Shown: one piece after another, positions 16,716 through 24,538 of the stretch
Layout: every line of letters begins with the position of its first letter
How positions within the stretch are numbered: position 1 is the stretch's first letter
Assembly: GCF_002067135.1 (NCBI RefSeq)
Contig: NZ_CP020105.1
Coordinates: forward strand, 620,001-684,000
Direction of reading: 5' to 3'
DNA from: Spirosoma rigui
Lineage (GTDB): Bacteria > Bacteroidota > Bacteroidia > Cytophagales > Spirosomataceae
DNA length: 64,000 nucleotides
Notes under the pieces: model-generated
What the model was told of the DNA's origin: nothing
Databases searched by the model: none
The model's input: only the letters and a program-made list of their open reading frames with translations
Made by a program: the position numbers and the translations under genes

Positions 16716-17909
16716 CTACACCAGATCACGCTCTACGATCTTACCACTCCCCTTCTCTTTCAGGATTACTTTGTTGCGCCCGTCGTGGGTCATCTCCTGC
16801 TTGATCAGGTAATGATCGTCGTCGTATTCGGTGAGGGTCGTTTCCATCGTTAACCCCTCCCGGCCGCGCCAGACGGGTAACTGCACCGGCTCCCACTGCC
16901 TGGTATCGGCCGATTTATAGGCGGCATCCAGAATCGCATTGACTACATAGCCATCGTAGAACGTTTCGGCGGGAGCGCGTCCTGTTTCGGCGGCCGAAAA
17001 CATATCGGCAAACATGTGATTATAGCCAAGGTCGTTGACCTCGTCGCCAACGGGAAACAGCCAGCCCGTATTACTTTCGGCTTTTTCAGCCACGTAGTCG
17101 GCACCCTTACCCGTAGTAAACATCTCGAAGCCCGTCCGCAGAAAATTATTGATCCAGATGGTGCCTTCGGTACCCATCACCTCGTCGCGCAGGTCCATCC
17201 CGCCCCGGAATGTCCAGCTCACTTCGAACTGCCCGATGGCGCCATTTTCGTACTTTACCAGCGCAATGGCATGATCTTCGGCATCAATGGGTTTTACCTG
17301 CGTGGCGGCCCAGCACATTACCTCCACCGGCCGAACATCTTTACCGATGAAGCTGCGGGCTATCTCTACGCAGTGGCAACCCAGGTCGAGCATACAACCG
17401 CCCCCGGCCTGCTCTTTATCCCAGAACCAGTTGGAGTGCGGCCCCGGGTGAGTTTCGCGGGATTTGGCCCACAGAATACGACCTAATGCCCCATTTTTTA
17501 CCGTTTCCAGCGCCTTTAAAAACTTCGGCGAGTAGCACAGATCTTCCAGGTAACCGCCAAAGATGCCGGCTTCTTCAACCTGTTTCATCATCGTCAGCGC
17601 TTCCTCGGCGGTACGGCCCAGTGGCTTGGTACACACTACGTTCTTTTTGTGCTTGGCACAGAGGGCTACGGCTGGCGCATGAAGATTGTTCGGCAGCGCA
17701 ATGCACACCATAGTCACGTCAGGGTGCGCAATGACTTCCTCCATGTCGGTCGACAGGAATGAGCAGCCGTAGTCGTCGGCAAATTTGCGGGCCGTTTCTT
17801 CGCGCCGGGCGTAGATGGCAATGACTTTGTCGCGGCTGCGTTGGCCGTGGAGGGATTCGGCATAGAAGCGGCCAATGAAGCCGCCCCCCAGCATGGCAAT
17901 TTTCTGCAT
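16716..17909 (-). CDS. Gfo/Idh/MocA family oxidoreductase
   Basis: The 397-residue protein has an N-terminal Rossmann motif MLGGGFIGRFYAESL, the family CTKPLGRTAEEAL segment containing the catalytic Lys (usually EKP), and GGGCMLDLGCHCVEIARSF in the C-terminal substrate domain. It oxidises or reduces a sugar or cyclitol with NAD(P). No signal peptide is present, so it is cytoplasmic. It is first in the leftward set Gfo/Idh, SDR, ROK, SIS, and reads divergently from pnuC. Confidence 0.87.
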   Translation of the reverse strand: MQKIAMLGGGFIGRFYAESLHGQRSRDKVIAIYARREETARKFADDYGCSFLSTDMEEVIAHPDVTMVCIALPNNLHAPAVALCAKHKKNVVCTKPLGRTAEEALTMMKQVEEAGIFGGYLEDLCYSPKFLKALETVKNGALGRILWAKSRETHPGPHSNWFWDKEQAGGGCMLDLGCHCVEIARSFIGKDVRPVEVMCWAATQVKPIDAEDHAIALVKYENGAIGQFEVSWTFRGGMDLRDEVMGTEGTIWINNFLRTGFEMFTTGKGADYVAEKAESNTGWLFPVGDEVNDLGYNHMFADMFSAAETGRAPAETFYDGYVVNAILDAAYKSADTRQWEPVQLPVWRGREGLTMETTLTEYDDDHYLIKQEMTHDGRNKVILKEKGSGKIVERDLV

Positions 17910-18040
17910 GAGTCCTGAAGTGAGTTGCGTTGTTGAGTTACCCGACCCGCACCACCCAACAACGCCAGGTCTGTCGATGAATGGATTGCGCCGTATTATT
18001 GCAGACTAAAGACAGACACCGGACTCGATTACCCGCACTG

Positions 18041-18718
18041 ATGACCGACTTTTTTGACATCAACACGCTTTTCTTCACGCTCTGGGGCTACCCTATGAGT
18101 TATCTGGAGTTCTTCGGCGTGGCAAGCGGCAGTTTGGCTACCTGGCTGGTTGCCCGCAACAATGTATGGACCTGGCCAATGGCGGTAGTGAGCGTCATTC
18201 TGTTTTTCTTCCTGTTTTACCAGGTTCAGCTTTACCCGGATATGTTTTTGCAGGTGTTTTTCCTGGTTACGTACCTGATGGGCTGGTGGCGCTGGACCCA
18301 CCCTGCGGAGACCGAACGAATCCAGGCGGGCAGCAGTGGACAGCAGGCAATGCGTATTACCCGAACCCCCGTTCGTCAGCTCCTGCAATGGGCACTGGCG
18401 GGCGTAGCCGCTACAGTCCTGCTGGGCACGTTTGCCAGTAATCTGCACCGGCTGTTTCCGGCGGTGTTCAGCCAACCCAGCGCCTTTCCCTACCTCGACT
18501 CGTTCACGACCGTAATGAGTATTCTGGGTACGTTCATGATGATTGAGAAACGGCTGGAATGCTGGTACGTATGGCTGGCCGTCGACATCCTGTCGACCTA
18601 CATGTATTTCATAAAAGACGTTAAACTCGTCAGCGCGGAGTACTTTGTCTTCTGCTTTCTGGCGGCCTTCGGTGTCCTGAACTGGACGCGCCTATACCGG
18701 AGCTACCCAGTGCTCTAG
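18041..18718 (+). CDS. pnuC: PnuC-type nicotinamide riboside transporter
   Basis: The 225-residue membrane protein has about seven hydrophobic segments and the PnuC motifs YLEFFGVASG, WPMAVVSVILFF, LMGWWRW and W-x-A-V-DILSTYMYF near the C-terminus. PnuC transports nicotinamide riboside or a related NAD or vitamin precursor across the inner membrane. The ATG at 18041 gives a sensible start (MTDFFDINTLFFTLWG). No NAD salvage kinase gene is adjacent. Confidence 0.83.
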   Translation: MTDFFDINTLFFTLWGYPMSYLEFFGVASGSLATWLVARNNVWTWPMAVVSVILFFFLFYQVQLYPDMFLQVFFLVTYLMGWWRWTHPAETERIQAGSSGQQAMRITRTPVRQLLQWALAGVAATVLLGTFASNLHRLFPAVFSQPSAFPYLDSFTTVMSILGTFMMIEKRLECWYVWLAVDILSTYMYFIKDVKLVSAEYFVFCFLAAFGVLNWTRLYRSYPVL

Positions 18719-18888
18719 AGTGGTAGCTAGGTACCCTTTATTCCCCCACACGGACTAGTCACCAACCAGCGATCAGCGTATCGACGATTCGGGATACCAG
18801 CGCAGCTTCCGCATACGTTAGGGTCACAGTAAAGGCGTTCGATTCTCTTCTTTAGAGATTGCTATAGGTTCACTTAGCCGACCACACC

Positions 18889-19647
18889 ATGAGCCTGGAA
18901 GAGGAAATCGCCATCAATCAGTTTGCGCAGGGTGTTCACTCCCACGAGCGCTTATTGGCCCGCTTCAGTCAGCTTGACGAAGCAGAGAAAAGGCGCCAGT
19001 ATATGGAATTGTCATTCCGCGTCTGGCAGCTGGAGCCTACTGAATCGGATGCAGCGCAGGCCCTGCTGAACAGTTCGCTGGGGAAGGGCTATGCCCCTGG
19101 TACTAAAGTAATAAAATCCTGGATGAGTACGAGTGGTCTGGAAGTATCCGGCAAGGACCCGATTAAGGAGTACACCTTTCTTCTCTACACCTATAAAGTA
19201 GCCTACCAACGGAAATTCGCGACGGCTAGAAACAATCCCGCTCGCTGGATTGATCAGGATTTATCGAATCCCGAAACGGTACAGGCTATTCTGGATACAC
19301 ACCAGTCGATGGTAGAGCAGCTATACAGCGATCCTGGCTTTCGCAGTGAGTTTACCACGCTGGCCAGGCACTGGAAACGACACTTCTTACCCAAGCCCGA
19401 GGACGATCCCGAAATTACGCCTGTTCGACAGACCAAATTTACATTTCTAAGTTACCAGGAAGTGGTAAACGCGTTCACACTTCCAACGCCTGATCCGCGA
19501 TCAGACGGCATTGCTCTGGTCTATGAAGCGCTGGTCAAAGCCCTCATTATTCGCTATGACGTAACTAAACAACAGGGGCGACGGCTAACTCTGGACGTAG
19601 TAACTAGACACTGGCAGGCCGACGATTGTGCGTCGGAAAGCCTATAG
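18889..19647 (+). CDS. DUF5958-like protein of unknown function
   Basis: The 252-residue protein begins MSLEEEIAINQFAQGVHSHE, and a middle region contains W-x-DQDLSNPETV. The N-terminal pattern and the paired segments after it resemble the DUF5958 family, but this is from memory and weak. There is no signal peptide or membrane segment. Its TAG stop forms half of a CTATAG palindrome that also provides the stop of the convergent haloperoxidase-like gene. No function is proposed. Confidence 0.6.
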   Translation: MSLEEEIAINQFAQGVHSHERLLARFSQLDEAEKRRQYMELSFRVWQLEPTESDAAQALLNSSLGKGYAPGTKVIKSWMSTSGLEVSGKDPIKEYTFLLYTYKVAYQRKFATARNNPARWIDQDLSNPETVQAILDTHQSMVEQLYSDPGFRSEFTTLARHWKRHFLPKPEDDPEITPVRQTKFTFLSYQEVVNAFTLPTPDPRSDGIALVYEALVKALIIRYDVTKQQGRRLTLDVVTRHWQADDCASESL

Positions 19648-21030
19648 CTTCCGGGTAAAGCGCAGCGCGTTAATATTACGCCCTACTTTCTGACCTTGCT
19701 GTAACCCGATTTCATTATCCTGCCGGGTATGAATACCCCCGAAAAAACGGGACAGGGCCGACTCCTGTGCCGATTCGTAAAAGGACGCGTAGGAGCGCGC
19801 CGGGAATGGGATAGTGCCAAATTCAGGAGCGCGCCCTACGTGCGAGTTGTCGGTAAAGGCCACCGCAGGACCGTACAGGTCTGTTAGTACTTCGGCCATA
19901 GCCATCGATTGGGTAGCGTGGCCCGAGATGTAACCCGGGAAAGGCGGAGCAGGCCAGAATGGCTTCCAGCCGGGATCGATCGCCCGACGCACGTAGGTGT
20001 AAGGTCGCTCGTTGTGGAATTTGTATTTACACTTCCAGCAAGCAATGAACGCATCGTGCACTGCCAGCCCGACCCGGCACAGTCCTTCGACGGTTTTCAT
20101 CAACGACGCGTTGGTAGTTACAGCCGCAATTCTGGCGATGTTGTACGAATGCCCGGCAGGTGTGAACGTAGCACCCGGATTGTCGGCCCACCACACGGCC
20201 ATCTTTTTATCAGCCTCCGTCAGCGTTTTATTTTTCGTATAGACATCAAAATATTGGGCGTAGTAGGGCGATTGAGCATCGGTAGAGTAAATCGGGGGCG
20301 GCACTATGTCCAGATTGGCGTCAGCGGTCAATAGCGGCCGTGTGTTACCCCAGTAAGGAAGCATCGGAACAGACTGACCATTTTCGGTAGGTTGCCAGCT
20401 ACCAGGTGTCGTGGGAACAACGTAGCCGGACGGGTACAGGCTTTTGTAAGCTTCATGCCCGCCATCTGTTGTCGACCAGGCAAAGAGGGCAGCGGCTATT
20501 GATCGTCCGAAAGCCACTGATCGGGTCAGTTCGCCAGCCGACGAGCGGCCCGTGTACTGCTGGGTACTAACTCGCTCCAGCGAATCTATTCTAGCCATAT
20601 TAGCGGCCGACGTTGTTGCGTACAACTTACGAAGTATATCGGCCTGCCCCGAGATGAGACAAACGGCCCAATTATACGGTTGGTTTGCCTGAGGCCCGGG
20701 CAGTGTGCTAAGAGCGTTCAACTGACCAGCCATAGAGATATGATCGGTTGTTGCCGGAACGAGCGTTTCATACATGGTTAGCCCCGCCAGCGCATACGCC
20801 CGGGCGGCTACGGGCGGACCAAAGCCAGCCGTAGTTTTTGTCAGTTCCAATTGTAACTGTGCCCAATCCAGAGCAACAGTACGATCGTACGGAGCCAGTT
20901 GATCGGAAACAGGCGAAGGAAGCGGGTCGGGATCGGGCGTATTACAACTGGTAAGCTCAATACTGATCCACAGCGTCACCAGGCTCAACAGACAGGAGCG
21001 GGCGGATTTGATGAAAATAGGAGGGAGCAT
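19642..21030 (-). CDS. Vanadium-dependent haloperoxidase / PAP2 superfamily lipoprotein
   Basis: The 462-residue protein has a lipoprotein signal peptide with lipobox ELTSC (Cys29). The vanadate/phosphate-binding motifs of the haloperoxidase-phosphatase superfamily are visible: KYKFHNERPYT (Lys and Arg), PPFPGYISGHATQS (Ser-Gly-His) and SRFFGGIHTRQDN (Arg and His). It may act as a haloperoxidase or an acid phosphatase; sequence alone does not decide. It is predicted to be anchored at the outer membrane. It overlaps the convergent gene by 6 bp. Confidence 0.85.
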   Translation of the reverse strand: MLPPIFIKSARSCLLSLVTLWISIELTSCNTPDPDPLPSPVSDQLAPYDRTVALDWAQLQLELTKTTAGFGPPVAARAYALAGLTMYETLVPATTDHISMAGQLNALSTLPGPQANQPYNWAVCLISGQADILRKLYATTSAANMARIDSLERVSTQQYTGRSSAGELTRSVAFGRSIAAALFAWSTTDGGHEAYKSLYPSGYVVPTTPGSWQPTENGQSVPMLPYWGNTRPLLTADANLDIVPPPIYSTDAQSPYYAQYFDVYTKNKTLTEADKKMAVWWADNPGATFTPAGHSYNIARIAAVTTNASLMKTVEGLCRVGLAVHDAFIACWKCKYKFHNERPYTYVRRAIDPGWKPFWPAPPFPGYISGHATQSMAMAEVLTDLYGPAVAFTDNSHVGRAPEFGTIPFPARSYASFYESAQESALSRFFGGIHTRQDNEIGLQQGQKVGRNINALRFTRKL

Positions 21031-21129
21031 GAGTAGCAGCGAAAAGTGGTCTACTTAACTCTGAATAGGCGGGTCTGGGAGCCGGTGTTCGGAATCAGAC
21101 CACGGCTTACCTAGCTGTTTGGATTAGGT

Positions 21130-21165
21130 ACCCCGCCTGCTTATCTATAGGTAAGCAAGCGGGGT
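21130..21165 (-). terminator. Intrinsic terminator-like hairpin
   Basis: Arms of about 15 bp (21130-21144 with 21151-21165) pair with one mismatch and one wobble around CTATAG. It lies 28 bp past the stop of the secreted lipoprotein gene transcribed leftwards. Confidence 0.6.
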
Positions 21166-21192
21166 TCTGACTATAGCTCTTTAAGACGACTG

Positions 21193-22191
21193 TTAGGGGC
21201 AATGATACGGATCGCTACCGCGGGTCCAGTTGGAACCATCGACGATATCGGGACCACAAGTACCGGGCTGGAATGTATCCAGCCAGAAATCAACCATGTC
21301 TTTGTGCATCTCGAAATCGCTTGAGGGAATCGTCAAGGCACCCACCATGGCATCGACGTGTATAATCGGAATGATTGGTTTGTTGTTACACCCTTTGGCG
21401 GTTGAATTGTACGTATCGGTATCTACTTTAACAGTGTACGTGCCCGGTGCTACGTTCGTAAAGGCATAATACCCGTCTTTATCTGTCATAACGGTCGATA
21501 CAACGACCTTATCGGCCCGCACCAGCTGCACTGGAATACCGGCTACGTGAATGCCATATGCCCCGGTCTGGCCGGCATATTGGCCTTCATTAATGGTTCC
21601 CATACAGTACCGGATTTCCATCCGCCCACCCAGGCGGTAGGTTGTCACCGATTCACAACCGGGACCTGACAGGGTACTCTGGTAGCAGCTTCGGCCCGCC
21701 TTTACCCATACGTTCGCAGCCTCGGCGACATCAGGCGTAGTTGAGAGTGTAAAGGTGAATAGGTGAATACCTCCATCAGAAAGTCCGGACGGCAGGTTAT
21801 CAAACTTTAGAATACTTCCTGTAGTCATACAGCCGGTTCCATTGCCTTCCGAAAAAGCCAGGTTCGAGTAGGGTTTTCCATCCACGGTACCACCCGTTAC
21901 CTGGGATGAGGTCGCGCAGCCCAGGCTGAAGATGAGATGGCTTAAACCGTTACCCTGAGCAGGACCAGTGCGCTGCACCTGATAGGACCAGGTGCTCTTG
22001 CCGCCCGCGTAGGTTACGCTGATGAAAGTGATCGTATAGGGACCAATGGTCGAAACGCTTTTCGTTCCCACCTTGGCACCGGCGGTGTTCATAGTACTTA
22101 ACGCTGACGGCTCCTGTTGTGGCTGGCAGCTATCAAGAAAAACGCTTATTGAAATAGTAAACAGGACAAGTAAAAACCTATAAAATTTCAT
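21193..22191 (-). CDS. Secreted lipoprotein with SdrD B-like / CarboxypepD_reg-like domain
   Basis: The 332-residue protein has a lipobox FLDSC with Cys22. Residues about 225-295 contain GIPVQLVRADKVVVSTVMTD, DGYYAFTNVAPGTYTVKV, the typical Ig-like SdrD B or carboxypeptidase-regulatory repeat. The N-terminal 200 residues are rich in Gly, Ser, Thr and include several Cys; I do not recognise them. It is probably surface exposed. The ATG at 22189-22191 is chosen to start directly at the signal peptide. Confidence 0.7.
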   Translation of the reverse strand: MKFYRFLLVLFTISISVFLDSCQPQQEPSALSTMNTAGAKVGTKSVSTIGPYTITFISVTYAGGKSTWSYQVQRTGPAQGNGLSHLIFSLGCATSSQVTGGTVDGKPYSNLAFSEGNGTGCMTTGSILKFDNLPSGLSDGGIHLFTFTLSTTPDVAEAANVWVKAGRSCYQSTLSGPGCESVTTYRLGGRMEIRYCMGTINEGQYAGQTGAYGIHVAGIPVQLVRADKVVVSTVMTDKDGYYAFTNVAPGTYTVKVDTDTYNSTAKGCNNKPIIPIIHVDAMVGALTIPSSDFEMHKDMVDFWLDTFQPGTCGPDIVDGSNWTRGSDPYHCP

Positions 22192-23101
22192 GTTGGTAGA
22201 GTTTAAGATGTAAAATATAATGCAAACACAGCCGTCCTGAGACAACCGTTTTTAAATATGACTTTGCAATATAAATCAAGTCACCATCCCATATTTTCCC
22301 ATATATTAACCGGTCTTACCAGAAATAGAACAACGGAAATAATACCAAGAAATCAGCTTATTACTATTTAAATTTATTATACTTTCTACTGTCAAAAAAA
22401 CAACATAATTCTTACTGCTATTACTACAACATAAATCAAGTTAACTATTTAATGATCAAGTATATTACTATTAAGAATAATCGAATTGATCAAACGGTAT
22501 TATACGACAATGCGAAAATTACCGTTTACTCGATTAATTATTTAGTATAGCGAACAAATCGACTTATATTTTGTCAACTTTACTCCTTTCATTCCTGAGA
22601 ATTATTAATACACAAACAGGCTCAAAAACGCCTATGTGTTGACGATATATTTTTTCGTATTACTATTGACCAAATTCTTTAACCAGCCAATACATATACC
22701 ATCTTTTTACAAAAAATAGAGTACGTAAAAATGATTTAAAACAATGACCATATTTATATTTTATATCAAGCTATAGGACCGTAAAAAGTCCATTATCTCC
22801 GTGGGGAAAAATTATATCAACAGACAATCAGGGGACGAACTACGATGGTCAACGAACTGGACCGGTATATGCTTTCTGACTAATGCATCGACATTAATGG
22901 CTGCTAATCAACCACTACGCGCTGAGTGATACTACTGAATAGACCGTATAATAAATTAGACTTAGGCTTATTGACATATTTATGATATAAAAAACTAAGA
23001 ATATAACTATATAAAGAATATTAACCCTTAACCCATTGATAACTATGACTTTATTTATCTTGCAGTATAATTTTGCACAATAAACCAAACAATGATTCAC
23101 T
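22192..23101. other. AT-rich intergenic stretch
   Basis: These 910 bp are far more AT-rich than the surroundings and hold no plausible gene; the minus-strand frame 22915-23178 runs into the start of the CBM48 gene and looks spurious. The 11-mer ATAAATCAAGT is repeated at 22271-22281 and 22431-22441. A TAATTTTG box at 23068-23075 probably belongs to the CBM48 gene. Confidence 0.6.
23068..23075 (+). promoter_or_regulatory. -7 promoter box of the CBM48 gene
   Basis: TAATTTTG matches TAnnTTTG and lies 26 bp before the ATG at 23102. I see no convincing TTTG -33 element at the usual spacing. Confidence 0.4.
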
Positions 23102-23410
23102 ATGGCAGTTGCCAAGCAATTCATCAAAAGCAAGCCTGTTTGTAAAGTAACGTTTGCATTGCCGGCCGAAGCCGTCAATGGTGCTAAGACGGTCGCTGTC
23201 GCTGGCGAGTTTAATGGCTGGGACGCTACGGCCCAGGTGTTGAAGAAGCAAAAAGACGGTTCCTACAAGACGACAGTCGAACTACCCGTAGGTGGCGAAT
23301 ACCAATACCGTTACATTCTGGATGGTACGACTTGGACGAACGACTGGGCCGCTGATAAATATGTAGCCAGCGGAATTTCGGCTGACGAAAATTCGGTCGT
23401 AGTACTGTAA
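23102..23410 (+). CDS. Stand-alone CBM48 / isoamylase early-set domain protein
   Basis: The 102-residue protein is essentially one glycogen-binding module: VTFALPAEAVNGAKTVAVAG, EFNGWD, the KDGSYKTTVELP turn and YQYRYILDGTTWTND, typical of CBM48/AMPK-type domains. No catalytic domain or signal peptide is present. It may bind glycogen or recruit partners to it, an inference from the family. Its TAA stop is the first part of a 39-bp perfect hairpin. Confidence 0.85.
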   Translation: MAVAKQFIKSKPVCKVTFALPAEAVNGAKTVAVAGEFNGWDATAQVLKKQKDGSYKTTVELPVGGEYQYRYILDGTTWTNDWAADKYVASGISADENSVVVL

Positions 23411-23498
23411 GAAAAGGAATAAAGGGCAGAGGGAGCCAGAAGGGAGTTGCTTACGCGTAAACTCCCTTCTGGCTCCCTCTGCCCTTTATTCCTTTTCT
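23410..23498. terminator. Very long perfect inverted repeat between convergent genes
   Basis: Arms 23410-23448 and 23460-23498 are perfectly complementary over 39 bp with an 11-nt loop. The left arm starts on the last base of the CBM48 TAA stop; the right arm ends one base before the TAG stop of the convergent gene (23499-23501). It is probably a bidirectional terminator. Confidence 0.8.
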
Positions 23499-24440
23499 CT
23501 AAACCGTAAAGCTATCCGACTCAACGTAGGCTTTTACCAGCGCGATTTCACCTTCTTTGCCCTTCACTGACTTACCGTGCTCCATACCGAAGATAAACTC
23601 TTTGCCTTCGGCCTTTTGCTTCTGGTAAATGTGTTTAAAGACATTCTTGTAGTTGATCTCGCCCGTTGTTGGCTCATTACGCCCGGGATTATCGCCAATC
23701 TGAAAATAGCCGATTTCACTCCAGCACCAGTTAATGTGGGGTATGATATGCCCCTCGTTTTTCTGCATGTGATAGATATCGAACAGAATCTTGCAGGATG
23801 GGCTGTTAACCGCCCGGCAGATTTCATAGGTCTGATCTGACGTCCGCAGGAACAGGTTCGGTGTATCGCTGAGGGGTTCGAGTACCATCGTCAACCCGGC
23901 CGGCGCGAGAATATCGGCTCCCCGACGCAGGGCGTCAATCACGTGGCCCGTTTGAATACCAATTGGCAGGTTGCGCTCAAAATCACCCGGTACGACGGTC
24001 GTAAACTTCGTATTGCAGCGTTTGGCCGTTTCAACTGCTTTCCGGCAACCGTTCAGGAATATATCGATGTATTCCTGCTTGCCAGCAGCGAGCGTGTTTT
24101 GTGAATTTCCGCCTTTATCGAGAACAAAAACGCCCATGGTCATGCCAAGACGGGCCATTTCCTCCCCTATTTTGGTTTGCGTAGCCGGATCGCGACCCAT
24201 CATACCATTGTCTTCAAGGGCGGTGAAGCCCAGGTCGGCCATGTATTTAAGTTGATCGATCAGATCCTTGCCCGCACTATTCTCAAACATGCCAAAGTGC
24301 GGGGCGTATTTGAGTTTAAATGTATTCTTGGCCAGCAGGCTCGGCTGAGCGTGCCAGTTTGTAGCGGCTGCTTCGCCCAGGGCGGCCGCACTTAATCCGG
24401 CTGCGCCCAGGGTAGACTTGACAAAACTGCGTCGTTGCAT
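23499..24440 (-). CDS. Tat-exported sugar isomerase/epimerase-like TIM-barrel protein
   Basis: The 313-residue protein begins MQRRSFVKSTLGAAGLSAAAL, a twin-arginine signal of the RRSFVK type. The body contains VLEPLSDTPNLFLR, KILFDIYHMQKNEG and FIFGMEHGKSV, typical of the AP-endonuclease-2 / hydroxypyruvate isomerase-like TIM barrel with metal-binding Glu, Asp and His. It probably acts on a carbohydrate or keto-sugar in the periplasm. It lies 98 bp downstream of the large cytochrome gene on the same strand. Confidence 0.85.
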   Translation of the reverse strand: MQRRSFVKSTLGAAGLSAAALGEAAATNWHAQPSLLAKNTFKLKYAPHFGMFENSAGKDLIDQLKYMADLGFTALEDNGMMGRDPATQTKIGEEMARLGMTMGVFVLDKGGNSQNTLAAGKQEYIDIFLNGCRKAVETAKRCNTKFTTVVPGDFERNLPIGIQTGHVIDALRRGADILAPAGLTMVLEPLSDTPNLFLRTSDQTYEICRAVNSPSCKILFDIYHMQKNEGHIIPHINWCWSEIGYFQIGDNPGRNEPTTGEINYKNVFKHIYQKQKAEGKEFIFGMEHGKSVKGKEGEIALVKAYVESDSFTV

Positions 24441-24538
24441 GACTGTTAAAGGAATAGATTTACGTTTACCTGCCAAAAAAGAGGAGGCACCCCCCACTGA
24501 AGATGCCCCCAAGAATGAGTTATTACCAAGAAACGAGA

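Noticed and set aside
22915..23178. Minus-strand frame of 87 codons in the AT-rich gap
   Set aside because: It overlaps the start of the CBM48 gene, and its hydrophobic residues follow from the A/T bias of the region.
562..23501. Long hairpins as insertion sequences or MITEs
   Set aside because: Loops are only 2-23 nt, arm sequences differ at each site, and there are no target duplications or transposase genes.
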